Shown in pieces: positions 11,880-22,409 of a DNA stretch of 64,000 bases (positions are counted from its first letter, which is position 1; every line of letters begins with the position of its first letter). The stretch is from Ctena decussata (Eukaryota > Mollusca > Bivalvia > Lucinida > Lucinidae). Where the stretch lies: assembly GCA_963989385.1 (NCBI GenBank), contig OZ022511.1, positions 27,894,503 through 27,958,502 of the forward strand, given 5' to 3'. The notes beneath the pieces were generated by a model. That model had not been told where the DNA came from and searched no databases. It saw nothing but the letters and a program-made list of their open reading frames with translations. Made by a program: the position numbers and the translations under genes.

Positions 11880-12810
11880 ACTCTTGAACACCATGGTAAA
11901 TATGGTTCAAATTTTGTATGCTTATGTATTTTAACAAAGTCCAGCCACCGGCATGCAAAACAGTGATGAGGCTTCACCGAGCATCAATTTGGCCGGTCGA
12001 GCTCTCTTATTGAAAATGCTCATAACTCTTGGACCGCTCGGTATATTTGCTTCAAATTTTGTATACTTATGTAATTTAACATTGCCCAGCCACTGGTATG
12101 CAAAACAGTGATGAGGCTTCACCGAGCATCAATTTGGCCGGTCGAGCTCTAGATTGAAATGGTCATAACTCTTGGACTGCTTAGTATATTTGCTTCAAAT
12201 TTTGTATACTTGAGTAATTTAACATTGCCCAGCCACTGGGATGCAAAACAGTGATGAGGCTTCACCGAGCATCAATTTGGCCGGTCGAGCTCTTCTATTG
12301 AAAATGCTCATAACTCTTGGACCGCTTGGTATATTTGCTTCAAATTTTGTATACTTATGTAATTTAACATTGCCCAGCCACTGGTATGCAAAACAGTGAT
12401 GAGGCTTCACCGAGCATCAATTTGGCCGGTCGAGCTCTAGATTGAAAATGCTCATAACTCTTGGACCGCTTGGTATATTTGCTTCAAATTTTGTATACTT
12501 ATGTAATTTAACATTGCCCAGCCACTGGTATGCAAAACAGTGACGAGGCTTCACCGAGCATCAGTTTGGCTGGTCGAGCTCTTTTATTGAAAATGCTCAT
12601 AACTCTTGGACCTCTTGGATTTTGTATACTTATGTAATTTAACATTGCCCAGCCACTGGTATGCAAAACAGTGACGAGGCTTCACTGAGCATCAGTTTGG
12701 CCGGTCGAGCTCTTCTATTGAAAATGCTCATAACTCTTGGACCGCTTGGTATATTTGCTTCAAATTTTGTATACTTATGTAATTTAACATTGCCCAGCCT
12801 CTGGTATGCA
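11880..12810. repeat. 144-bp tandem array
   Basis: CCAGCCACTGGTATGCAAAA and its variants start at 11941, 12085, 12229, 12373, 12518, 12649 and 12793, giving periods of 144, 144, 144, 145, 131 and 144. Each unit also carries TTGGCCGGTCGAGCTC and GCTCATAACTCTTGGACC. The 12518 unit has lost 13 bases. More diverged units flank the array on both sides (11690-11880 and 12890-13140), so it grew within a pre-existing repeat. Confidence 0.95.
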
Positions 12811-13176
12811 AAACTTCTTATTGCACAACCCGCAGGTTTGCACTATAATCACTGTGTGAGTCCATCCGTCCGTCCGTCCGTTATCAGTTAGCGAAAACGC
12901 TTATAACTCTTGAACCGCATTCTATATTTTGATAAACATTTTGCATACTTATACATGTCAACATTATCTAACGACTCGCATGCATAACTGTCTTTTTTGA
13001 TGGACGAGGCTTTGCTGAGCACAAGTTGAAAATTTACGGTCAAGTAGTGAAAATGCTCATAACTCTTGAACCCCGTGGTATATATGGTTCAAATTTTGTA
13101 TACTTATGTATTTTAACATTGTCCAGCCACCGGCAGGCAAAACGGTGACGAAAGTCTAAGCAGTATTGCACCGGTA

Positions 13177-13790
13177 CATAGAATAACCGAAAAGCACAGA
13201 AATACCGGAAAGCACTGGAATAACCGAAAAGCAATTTAAAAAATTCTTTTATATGAATTATCATTGTAATATTACTTTCAAGGGTGGGAGAAGCATTGAC
13301 AGAGAAATTTTCTGCACCAAAGTTGTCTTGGTTTCAAATGTTGATAATAATAATAATAATAAAAAAAAAAATAGTGCACTAACAGAAAAGCACCCGCTTG
13401 TCTTGTTTACCAATAAATTTTGTGTCTCAGATTGTGATTGATAGTCTGCTCGGAATATCATTAGTTTTCACTATACATAATCATGCTATTTTATTTACTA
13501 CTTTGGTTTGTTTTGCTTAAAATTGCGTAAAGCAGATGGCAGTTCATATGTTTGATATAACCGAAAAGCACTGGAAAAAATGCAGTTCATCATTAGCGAC
13601 TTTTCCAGTTTCAATGCTAGTTTAGTATGAAACCCATGGTAATTAAAGTCTCACAACTAACACTACAAATAATTTACAACCAAGAAAAGCCTAACTTACA
13701 TAATTATTCCCATATAAAACTAATTTTTGAAATTGCTTTTCGGTTATTCAGGTGCTTTTCGGTATTTCTGTGCTTTTCGGTTATTCTATG
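13177..13790. mobile_element. Foldback element with repeated CCGAAAAGCA arms
   Basis: Inverted arms of about 61 bases begin CATAGAATAACCGAAAAGCA at 13177 and end with its complement at 13790. Each arm is itself a threefold repeat of a ~20-base word containing AACCGAAAAGCAC. Another internal copy of that word is at 13558. The ~500-base interior has a short (AAT)n/A run and no recognised transposase. It is inserted into the TTGCAC-family repeat. Confidence 0.85.
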
Positions 13791-14670
13791 AACCCTTATT
13801 GCACGACCCATAGGTGTGCTCTTTAATCGCTGTGCAAGTTCATCAGTCTGTTTGTCCTTCCGCTGTAGTCAGTGAGTGAAATTGCTCATAACTCTTAACC
13901 ACATGGTGTAGTTGATAAAAATATGCTCCATTCTACAAGAAATGACCAATTTCATTTCCATACATTCCTTCTGGCACCAGAAACTGATTATTCTACATTC
14001 ACCACGGTTTGTACACATTACCATTAGTTGATTTGTTTCTGAAAACATGAAATAAACGAGAGAGACAATCTTTAAAACATGACAAGTGAAATCGTTGGCC
14101 AAGTGCAAAAAATCGACGAGGTGTATTGATGGGGTGAGGCTGGTACGGGGGCGGAGTTATTACGCTAAAGCAAACAAACACTCTACGGCGTCATACCCGT
14201 ATGGGTAAACTATATTATTCAGATTGCTGCTTGTACTCGAAATGTATGCAATGAATGGATAAATAACCCATGTTTTCGCATACTGTTCCCATTTTCCATA
14301 AGGTATTTCAACTTGTAACATGACAAGGACCAAATATGACACATTAACACTTTCTACAGTTATTATTAAGTATCATTTTCAGACTTCGAATGGCCTCAAT
14401 AGGGTTAATTGCCCGTGTGTCAATCGATACTTTATGGCTGTCTGACTTCTGGCTGACTGTCAGTTCTTCCAGTTTACAAGCTTTTTGTCTTTATCTTTGT
14501 TTTTGACTTTTGGCATATTTAACAATGACAAAGGATATCTTCAATACACATTTGAGTCGCTTCATAGGCAAATGCTAGTTGTGCATTTGCTGACCAGTCT
14601 GCGAATAAGCAGTCTGAAAAGAACCATGTAACTGATGGACAGATCCCAAAAAACAATATTAAAGGGTGGA

Positions 14671-14811
14671 CAACGATGGGCTTTGCCAGCACAAATAGGA
14701 CAGCTGAAGACACAACCAGGTGGAAAAGGAATGTTCCAAAGTCGACTGACGTGCTCCAAGGACCTTGCAAGGTTACATGATGGAAAAGAATAGAATAGAA
14801 TAGAATAGAAG
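14671..14811 (+). pseudogene. 3' end relic of a non-LTR retrotransposon
   Basis: A frame reading ...MGFASTNRTAEDTTRWKR... matches the C-terminal tail of an invertebrate endonuclease-reverse transcriptase LINE (pattern EWTG-x-FA...AEDR-x-RW). It runs into a TAGAA pentamer array at 14786-14811, consistent with a LINE 3' simple-repeat tail. The same family is seen at 63041. Only the last ~40 codons remain. Confidence 0.6.
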
Positions 14812-14849
14812 AAGACATGCAGTTTGCTTTCAAAAATCTCAAAACCCCT

Positions 14850-15066
14850 GGGCCCAGTTGTTCAAAACTACTAACGACATCGTTAGTTAACAAGACATGA
14901 AAATTTCAACCGTTAATATCTCAGTTATGCCAATAACTTTTGTTGATAAAAATGTGAGAAGGTTTTGCAGTGCAAAAACTTCTCACATTTTTCCAACAAA
15001 AGAATATCTGTGTGTTTGGCCATAAAGTCGTAAAATACTTAACGAATGCTTTGAACAACTGGGCCC
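14850..15066. mobile_element. MITE with GGGCCCAGTTGTTCAAA ends
   Basis: GGGCCCAGTTGTTCAAA at 14850 and its complement ending at 15066 bracket 217 bases. The interior has ACTTCTCACATTTTT / AAAAATGTGAGAAGG arms near its centre. No coding sequence. Confidence 0.85.
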
Positions 15067-15544
15067 TGGTTTGCCTAGTACCAGTACATGTTCCTATGTC
15101 TTGGAACAAGTGCATGGCATCCAAGGCGCCAATGTGCCCTTTTTTACCCTTTCTGCCTACATTTTGTAATAATTGACTCCTCCATCCTTTTAAACTGGTT
15201 CAATCCATTCAACATTCAGTAGGGATGTCATTTTTTGTCTTCTTTTACTGAAATTGCTGTCAACTTTACGCCAACATCGTAGACGTAGCTCAGACGCCGC
15301 GTTCTGCGGCGGCTGGTTTAGGTTTGCACCGTCTGCTTATGTCTCTTTTTTATGGGACGCTAGGCATAAATGGGTGAAGTAATGTTTTCAAAGGACGCCA
15401 CAGCTTAATCTCTTTTCCCTTTCCCTATGAACAATTTCTTGTTCTTGGAGATTCTCTAGGGGCGGATGTGTCCATTCTTGTGTGGGGTATACGACCTGTA
15501 GTATGTGGCGCATGGACTCAGGGAGATAGAGATGGCGGAAAATG
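15067..15544. other. No feature recognised
   Basis: No exon or repeat boundary was recognised. A short GC-rich inverted motif (GACGCCGCG...CGGCGGC) occurs near 15292. Confidence 0.3.
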
Positions 15545-15745
15545 TGCGCCCAGCGACGACTTTGACCAGCCTTGGTATCAGCCCAGTCTGACCTGAAATT
15601 CGCTGGGCACTTCAAGGGTAGCTAAGGGTCTAAGCTGCCTCCATGCGAACAGCGAAGACTCTGATCAGACTGGGCGGGTGCCCAGGCTGATCTGAGTCTT
15701 TGCTGGGCACACATGTCACTTGTTGAGTTTGTCGTGTCGCGGCTC
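15545..15745. mobile_element. GAGCC palindromic MITE, left-truncated
   Basis: The right arm and centre of the family described at 22933 are present (GATCAGACTGGGCGGGTGCC, then TCGTGTCGCGGCTC ending at 15745). The left arm starts only at GTGCGCCCAGCG, so the outer ~40 bases are missing. Confidence 0.8.
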
Positions 15746-16121
15746 AATTTTATAATATGCTTGCTGATTTGTTTTCAATCTACAAAGACATATTCGGCGA
15801 GTGATTTGTGCAACAATGACAAAACAGAAACAGTAGTACTGTAAAGACATTCATTTTGCCTTGACCCAAATGTACTCATCTGGCAGAATATTCGTATTTG
15901 ATACTGACCATTGATTTCTTACAGCTATACAGGTAGAAACTCCGGATAACCTTCGGCAGTTCTCCGAAACTAGACGAATATAGGCGATAATCTCATGTGT
16001 CAAATTAATCCCTAAGGCTAAATACTCTTATCTCCGTCATGATAAAAATTTGAACTTCATTCCCGAGTCAGTTGATGAAAAATCTAATTTCGGTAGAATG
16101 GGTAGGTATACTTACAACTCA

Positions 16122-16150
16122 ACTTCTTTTTTTTTTTTTTTTTTTTTTTG
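16122..16150. repeat. Poly-T run
   Basis: About 27 consecutive T. It could be a minus-strand poly-A tail, but no retrotransposon body is recognised beside it. Confidence 0.8.
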
Positions 16151-16367
16151 AGATAATTCTAAAATTATACGATAAAAGACAACTTATGTACTGTGATTAA
16201 AGGATTAGTTCATTATTTGAGTCTTTATTTCGTATCGTAGGTGAAATTTCAAACCGACCGAACAAACAAACAATATGATTTCTTTAAGTTTGTACTTCGG
16301 TGAAAAAATAAAGAAATACAGAAATAAGTCGAAGAGTATATATGAAAGTAACCAGGTGATAAATAAA

Positions 16368-16600
16368 TTAACCCATTAATGCATGACGTCCCATATATAG
16401 AGCATAGAAAAACAGTGCAGACCAAGATCAGACGCAGGAAAACACGGCGTCTTAACAGGCTCTACACTGTTTGCATTACACAAATGGGTATTTCTCCTAT
16501 AAAAATGATAAGAATAAACTAAACCAGACACCCATTAACTGACATATGGACCCATTCATTTGATAGGGATAGAACATTCCACTGGGGAAAAATGGGTTAA
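16368..16600. mobile_element. MITE with TTAACCCATTAATGC ends
   Basis: TTAACCCATT at 16368 and AATGGGTTAA ending at 16600 are inverted, giving a 233-base element bounded by TTAA. TTAA boundaries suggest mobilisation by a piggyBac- or Kolobok-type transposase. A second, more decayed member is at 26056. Confidence 0.8.
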
Positions 16601-16709
16601 TCAATGAAATAAACAAATGTTCTATATTTGATGTCTTAATTTCAAAGTAAATGGATAAAAATTCTCTATTTTTTTAATTCCTTCATTTCAACTTCAAGCA
16701 GTTATTTCA

Positions 16710-16912
16710 AAGAAGTCCCGGTTGCTCAGTGGGTTAGGCGCTGGCTTACTGATCAAGAGGATCCGGGTTCGAGCCCCGCTTGAGGCGAGAATATTTTCTA
16801 CCGTAAAAGGGGTTCCATTGCACACAGCCTTCCATAATCACTCTGCCGTCGTCTTTATATGACTGAAATACTGTTGACAAGGACGTAAAATCACAAATCA
16901 TCCATCCATCAT
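16710..16912 (+). mobile_element. tRNA-derived SINE with 11-bp target duplication
   Basis: The 5' part is tRNA-like with a pol III A box (TGGCTCAG equivalent: TTGCTCAGTGGGTTAGGCGC) and B box (GGGTTCGAGCC). The 3' part contains GACTGAAATACTGTTGACAA and ends in (CATC)n. The direct repeat CAGTTATTTCA flanks it at 16699-16709 and 16913-16923, proving retroposition. Related bodies occur at 45678, 54498 and 62560. Confidence 0.92.
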
Positions 16913-17159
16913 CAGTTATTTCATGATTTTTTCTACGCGCTCTGACATATTAGTATATATTAATCTCGAGCCATTCACACTATTAATTTTAATGTAATAA
17001 TAAAAGGTAACTTATCATTCGTTTCATTTACCCCATGTTAGTAAAATCTCGCCATTTATAGAGATAAGACGCGTTATTTGAGTTAGGCGCATGGGCGGAA
17101 ACAATGTGAAAAAGGTCTTTTCCCAAATTGCCTTCGTCGTCTTTAGACAATATATATTT

Positions 17160-17397
17160 GACCGCGACAAAACACAATATACAAAAGGCATGTGCGCTAA
17201 GCGAAGACTCATATCAGTCTGGGCATCCGCCAAGTATGATGAGTCTTCGCTGTCGGCATGTAGGTAGCTTTGACCCGGCCTTAGCTGCCTTTTAAGCGCA
17301 TGGCGGAGACTCTAATCAGAATGGGCGAAGGTCCAGGCGGATCTAAGTCTTCGCTGGTCGCACATGTCACTTGGTTTGTTTTGTCATGTCATGGCTC
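17160..17397. mobile_element. GAGCC palindromic MITE, diverged complete copy
   Basis: A 238-base copy with decayed left end (GACCGCGACAAAACAC) and right end TCATGGCTC. It is flanked by the direct repeat ATTT on both sides (17156-17159 and 17398-17401), matching the A/T-only four-base duplications of the other copies. Confidence 0.85.
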
Positions 17398-18784
17398 ATT
17401 TATTGCGACACGGTACTGTGGACGCGTGCCGTGTCATTTGTATTGTTTATTTAACGATGAATGCCCCAGTTACATAAATCGACAAAGAGTAATAATCGAA
17501 TTTGAGCCTTGTTGAAGTATTATCACTTTAAACATATGAGGAAACAAAAACGTGTTAACATGAAGACCGTCTGTGAAAAAAAGCCAACAAACAAAAATAA
17601 TTTAACGCTAAATTCTGGTTCTTACGAAGAAAACTATACTATATCTAAAGTCCGCCGAATGTTTATTTTCAAACCCATACAACAAATAAGCAAAAATAAT
17701 GTTCTTCTTATGTACCAAAGCAGGCATCCCTTGCAAAGAAATTGAGAAATAAAAATAAATTTAAAAAAAAAGATACTGAAAAATAACATTACAAAAATAA
17801 AAAATATGAAATAAAAAATGACAATAAATAGATTATTAGCTGGTTAATGTAAAGACAACTAGATAATACAATTTCATAAAGTTCATAATAAACAGACGTA
17901 GTAAAACTGTTTTGCTAACATACTACTGATTTTAAGGCGAATTCAGACAAATGATTACAGATACATGGAGAGAGAGAGAGAGAGATGGAATGAGACAGCG
18001 AGAGAGAGAGAGAGATACTTAGTGTGGCGCTTTGCCTCGCAAAAACAATCGTAAATGAGCAACGACTGAGCAAAAGCTAAATTTCGAAACACACCGAAAT
18101 TAATTTACTAATTGGCATTATACAATCATAACATAATTGTCTTTCAATTGGGCACCAGTGATATAATTTATTTCACAAGTTAAAAGAAGTTTGCCGATCG
18201 ACTTTTCGTCTTCACGTAAAGCTAATTAGACCGGATCAAAGACTGAAATTTGAATATGTTTGCATCAATTATTTTCAGACGCACGGCTTCAATTTCATTC
18301 TTACATCAGAAAACTTTGGTCTACATTATAGGGCAGCTCTGGACCAGAAAAAATATTCTTTCACCTTTTAGTTTCAAGCAGGCTGGATGAATCTACATTT
18401 GCATAATTTAGTTACTTATAAATTCATTACTACAATATCCAATCATAAATTGTGTATCATACTCTTCATACATATAATCTTTGCCCAAGGCTATTACCTA
18501 AAGCCGCATCGTCTATCACCGAAGTTTTGACGGAAACGCACGGAAACGACCGGCATACAAAATTTGAACAAATAATGAAAAAATACTGTTTTATCATTTA
18601 GCTAGACTAATAAAAATTACATCAGATAGAAATATATTCTTTCTTCTTATCTGATCCATTTGTGATGCATAACATTTTGTATCAATTTGATTCTTCGTGT
18701 GCCCTAGTTGTTTTGCGGAGATTTTGTTATTTGTTTAATTCAATTATTTACCTCTAGATAATCACCCAATAAAGACCATTTTGT
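17398..18784. other. No gene recognised; GA microsatellite
   Basis: Nothing supportable as coding. Two (GA)n runs lie at 17969-18016, separated by TGGAATGAGACAGC. Confidence 0.4.
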
Positions 18785-19528
18785 ACTACTCTCTTGTTGA
18801 GGCACTCCAGCAAGTGGTTTTTAGTGGAACTTTTTTCTTTAAAGATGCTTAAATATCAAAATTTTAGGTTTAACATACCCAAAACGATTTCTCGTAGCTA
18901 AATAGTGACTTGCAGCATATTGCATGACCTGTTTTGTCTATTTTTATCATTTTTTGATTTGAGGTGGGTTTTCCAATAGTAAAAATATTCCTTCTGGTTT
19001 CCAGTCTTTGATGAGGTTCATTTTAATTTTAATAAAGCTGGGAACCACCCATTGTGACATCACAACAGAAATGATGTCATCACTAATCACCTGATCTGTT
19101 TTGGAATATGACCATTTCAGCAAAGGGTTGTTTGCAGTGTCAGCTACACTTATGCATCTTTTTGTTTTCCAAAAAGATATTACTTATGAAAATAACTGCT
19201 ATAAGATATAAGCATAAATTCTTCTGAAATGATTTCATGTTAATTTTATATGAAATGGTAATTTTCAAGAATGTGCTTGAAACATGCCACCCCTACAGCA
19301 ATAATGGTTATCTTGAGGCGGCCATTATGAAACTGAAAAAAATACATTGCAAGAGATTACTTTCCAAGCTTGAGAGCATGCCAATGAATTTCAAAAACTC
19401 TACTGGACAAATCTGACTGCGAGAAATGGTAGTAAACTGAACCATGTAAGTGGAATTTGCTGTTTCTCTATCCTTTAAGTATAAACTTCGAAAAACCACT
19501 TGCTGGAGTGCCTCAACAAGAGAGTAGT
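18785..19528. mobile_element. 744-bp DNA element with 38-bp terminal inverted repeats
   Basis: The left end ACTACTCTCTTGTTGAGGCA is repeated in inverse at the right (ends at 19528); the inverted match runs 38 bases through CTCCAGCAAGTGGTTTTT with no mismatch. The interior has no recognisable transposase, so it is non-autonomous. No obvious target duplication was found. Confidence 0.85.
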
Positions 19529-19606
19529 GCTAGAAGCAAAATTAAAACACGATATTAAAGATGAAGAATTTTGCTTTCTGATACCGTTTGTGATGTAAAA
19601 TATATT

Positions 19607-19665
19607 AGCAACCAACCAACGAGATGTTTGCCGCCGAAGGCGGCAAACAACGAGTGTTGGTTGCT
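19607..19665. repeat. Perfect-arm hairpin
   Basis: AGCAACCAAC and GTTTGCCGCC pair with GGCGGCAAAC and GTTGGTTGCT across a three-base GAA centre. Surrounding sequence 19529-20247 otherwise shows nothing recognisable. Confidence 0.8.
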
Positions 19666-20258
19666 TTACGATTAAGGCGTATTTCTGTTCTAGTCTATTC
19701 TGTCCCGTACCACTAAGGCTTCGAAATTTTTGTGTCACTGAATTTACGGTCGGCGTTTTTCTTTCTATGGAGAAACGAGACGCTGGCATTTTTATTGGAC
19801 GAAAATAAATTTCTGAACTTCCGCCGCCACTTCCCTGGCAACACGCGTCTGAATTCCAAAAAAATTCTATGATGGCCGTCAGAATATTCGGCTAGAAGAC
19901 CGTACAGCTCGAAGAAAAAAACAACCATTACCTTTTAACTGCGGCTTCTCGGCATCTGTTTATTGGTGACACGCATTATATTTCTAGGTCGGCAGCAGGC
20001 AGATGCACACGTGATGTAGCTAGCAAGCTTTACAACTGTCTAGAAACGACAAAGGCTGACGGAGAGACGGAGTCTTTCTGCAAAACAGCTTATGACTTCC
20101 ACTAGGCCTATCGGTTTTCCCTCAGTTATATAAATAATCTAGAAATCGATTGGTTGCAGCACCAGTGTGACGTTGCATCTTTTATGTGTGACGTCAAAAC
20201 CAATACTGGTTGCGTTCGGGGTTTTGCCACTGTCACTATTGACATGCCAATGACGCTC

Positions 20259-20291
<33 letters not shown>

Positions 20292-20431
20292 TGATGCTTA
20301 ACGTCCGCGGTAAACAACTATGGTCATGTCGGGACGGTCAGTTACCCTAACCACACTATTCCTGGGCAGGCTTAGTTAAAATCTTAAAAAGTTCCTTCAA
20401 GAGCAGAGAATACATACAGAAGTAGGGACAT

Positions 20432-20477
20432 GGGCCAGACTACGTAGTTTCGACTAATAAAGCCTCGTCAGTGACCC
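20432..20477 (-). ncRNA. Hammerhead ribozyme, type I (unit 1)
   Basis: Minus-strand order: stem I 5' strand GGGTCA, core CTGACGA, stem II GGC-(7-nt loop)-GTC, core GAAA, very short stem III CTACGTAG, then TC with cleavage predicted after the C complementary to 20438, and stem I 3' strand TGGCCC. The stem I strands pair at all six positions (one G-U). All invariant residues (CUGANGA, GAAA, the A15.1-U16.1 pair, C17) are present. The self-complementary stem III is typical of hammerheads in retroelements and satellite DNA that act as dimers. Confidence 0.88.
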
Positions 20478-20812
20478 TGACAATATCTGGTGACGAAACC
20501 AGAAAAAAGCATACTGTAATTTCTAATTTTAATTTGACAGTCGATTCAAAGACTGACTAATTTCAAATGGATCCAAATAATATAAAAGACCATGATCTAG
20601 AATGATAGTCTAAATCGGTCTAAAATTTTAGATTTCTCAGAATCTATCCTCTGATCTCAAAGGATGTAAATAAAATATAATCTGCACTATGGATGATGTA
20701 CGGGGAGACGTTTTACGGCCGCCACACGGCACAACAGCAGCTGCAGTGAGGTAAAATTAAAATCTTAAAAAGTTCCTTCAAGAGCAGAGAATACATACAG
20801 AAGTAGGGACGT

Positions 20813-20858
20813 GGGCCAGACTACGTAGTTTCGACTAATAAAGCCTCGTCAGTGACCC
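20813..20858 (-). ncRNA. Hammerhead ribozyme, type I (unit 2)
   Basis: Identical in core and stems to unit 1. Predicted cleavage is after the base complementary to 20819, 381 bases from that of unit 1. The one nearby difference (CACGTCCC for CATGTCCC on the minus strand) lies outside the six-pair stem I. Confidence 0.88.
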
Positions 20859-21192
20859 TGACAATATCTGGTGACGAAACCAGAAAAAGCATACTGTAAT
20901 TTCTAATTTTAATTTGACAGTCGATTCAAAGACTGATTAATTTCAAATGGATCCAAATAATATAAAAGACGATGCTCTAGAATGATAGTCTAAATCGGTC
21001 TAAAATTTTAGATTTCCCAGAATCTATCCTCTGATCTCAAAGGATGTAAATAAAATATAATCTGCACTATGGATGATGTACGGGGAGACGTTTTACGGCC
21101 GCCACACGGCACAACAGCAGCTGCAGTGAGGTAAAATTAAAATCTTAAAAAGTTCCTTCAAGAGCAGAGAATACATACAGAAGTAGGGACAT

Positions 21193-21238
21193 GGGCCAGA
21201 CTACGTAGTTTCGACTAATAAAGCCTCGTCAGTGACCC
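21193..21238 (-). ncRNA. Hammerhead ribozyme, type I (unit 3, in the partial unit)
   Basis: Same core and stems. Predicted cleavage is after the base complementary to 21199, 380 bases from unit 2. Because transcription would proceed on the minus strand, this is the first ribozyme in a full-length transcript; cleavage at all three sites would release two unit-length RNAs. Confidence 0.88.
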
Positions 21239-21487
21239 TGACAATATCTGGTGACGAAACCAGAAAAAAACATACTGTAATTTCTAATTAGACCTCCTAA
21301 GCGGTTAACCAGTACTAAGTGCACATACTTTCGCCAGTAACTGACAACTGCCCTTCTTGAATCAGCGGAAGAAGAAACGAAAGTATGTGGCCAGACCGGG
21401 TTTCGAACCCAGGACCTCTGACTTATGAGTCAGGTGCCCTACCGATTGCGCTACGCGGCCCGGCAATGACGCTCTGAGTTTCAATAT

Positions 21488-21875
21488 TGGCACCATTGGC
21501 TCTACCATTGAAACCAGCGTTGCCGACCATGACTGCCAATATTGTAGACAATTTAGGGCGTGGGAAAAATTACCATGGCTAGAAATTTGCGTCATTTAAT
21601 ATGGCAATTTATTTAACCCATCATAAACACTCGAGTTGACACAGGAGAAGTTTTCCCCACAGTAATGAAAGAAAATAATTTCTAAGCACAGAAAAATATT
21701 GGCTCTGCAATGGTGCTATAGGCGCCATCGGCTCTACCAATGGTACCATTGGCGCCATTGGCTCTACCAAAGAACTGCCAGTGGTGACATTGTCAATTTT
21801 GCCAGTGGTGCCAACGGTTGCCAATGGCACCATTGGCTGCCGATACTATGCAGGGTTTTACGGTTGCCAGTGGTA
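21488..21875. repeat. Degenerate CCATTGGC / TGCCAGTGGT repeat
   Basis: Words such as GGCACCATTGGCTCTACC, GGCGCCATTGGCTCTACC and TTGCCAATGGCACCATTGGC recur through 21488-21525 and 21700-21875 on both strands. Spacing is irregular. Non-coding low-complexity repeat. Confidence 0.65.
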
Positions 21876-22047
21876 CAATTCTTTCTCTCTCTCTGTCTGT
21901 CTGTCTCTTCAAAATACATGTCCCCTGTTCTGTCTCTTGCCTAGGCCTACTATTTTTATTCTCATTTCATTATCATTTATTTAATATCTCGTGATACATG
22001 TACGAATGTGTTGTTCAGATGTCGACCGAAAATGGTAAAAATCATTC

Positions 22048-22061
22048 AATCAATCAATCAA

Positions 22062-22096
<35 letters not shown>

Positions 22097-22100
22097 ATAT
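22048..22100. repeat. (ATCA)n/(AATA)n microsatellite
   Basis: About four CAAT repeats pass into ten AATA repeats. The CAAT part resembles the tail of the SINE at 20262, but no SINE body is adjacent. Confidence 0.9.
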
Positions 22101-22350
22101 ATAAATCATTTAATCATTCTCATTACAAAAGGAGCTATCTATGCAGAGCTTGTGCTAAAATTTTCTTGTTTCCGTTTTTTACTGGAGTCATAATGTAGGT
22201 TGGTTGCAATTTAGGTGGCGCCTATTTCATATTAAGAATAATAAAAGTTATTAGGTGATAATGAAATTTCCCCATATTACCCGTGTATACCAAATTGGTT
22301 CACACCGGTAGAAGTACAAGTACGCAGTTTCTTCACTATGAACAATTTGT

Positions 22351-22409
22351 TGGTTGGTTGATTTGATGCTTAACGTCCACGGTAAACAACTAAGGTCATG
22401 TTGGGACGG
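22351..22409 (-). mobile_element. 5'-truncated SINE, only 59 bp, with 14-bp target duplication
   Basis: The minus strand matches the last ~45 bases of the SINE at 20262 (ACCGTGGACGTTAAGCATCA region) plus a short (AACC)n tail. TATGAACAATTTGT flanks it at 22337-22350 and 22410-22423. This is a severely 5'-truncated but genuine retroposition event. Confidence 0.9.

Larger units (their letters stand above)
11631..13905. mobile_element. Repeat element with TTGCACAACCCGCAGG ends
   Basis: Three copies of a block beginning TTGCAC(A/G)ACCC followed by a GTCCGTCCGT-rich stretch and GCTCATAACTCTTGAACC occur at 11631, 12821 and 13798. Between the first two lies the 144-bp array; a foldback is inserted near the third. 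It probably represents one repeat family with internal amplification; its superfamily is not recognised. Confidence 0.6.
20376..21287 (-). mobile_element. Retrozyme-like element: 2.4 tandem units of ~380 bp with hammerhead ribozymes
   Basis: Tandem units begin at 20376 (381 bases), 20757 (380 bases) and 21137 (151 bases, partial), so the element is repeat(151)-internal(~229)-repeat-internal-repeat. It is flanked by the direct repeat TTAG (20372-20375 and 21288-21291). Each 151-base repeat holds a complete type I hammerhead motif on the minus strand. No open frame encodes a protein, so it is non-autonomous. Units differ by only a few substitutions, implying recent origin or homogenisation. Known retrozymes are small hammerhead-bearing retroelements propagated through circular RNAs made by self-cleavage of multimeric transcripts; the spacing here predicts 380-381-nt circles. 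An alternative description is a tandem TRIM; the ribozymes argue for a retrozyme. Confidence 0.85.
20262..21463 (-). mobile_element. Full-length tRNA-derived SINE split by a nested insertion
   Basis: Read on the minus strand, the SINE begins with a tRNA-like head (21396-21463; B box GGGTTCGAAACCC, anticodon-arm-like CTGACTCATAAGTCAG with a six-base loop), continues through a body, and ends in an (ATCA)n tail at 20262-20290. The 14-base direct repeat CAATGACGCTCTGA flanks it at 20248-20261 and 21464-21477. The body is interrupted between 20375 and 21288 by the hammerhead element; joining the outer parts would give an ordinary ~290-base SINE like that at 28611. Confidence 0.93.

Noticed and set aside
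14519..14893. 124-codon hydrophobic frame on the minus strand.
   Set aside because: It is antisense to the LINE relic and the TAGAA repeat and extends into a MITE.
21396..21463. tRNA-like sequence with a CAT-containing anticodon loop (minus strand).
   Set aside because: The anticodon loop is six bases, the stem does not fit a normal tRNA, and it is the head of a SINE with a 14-base target duplication.
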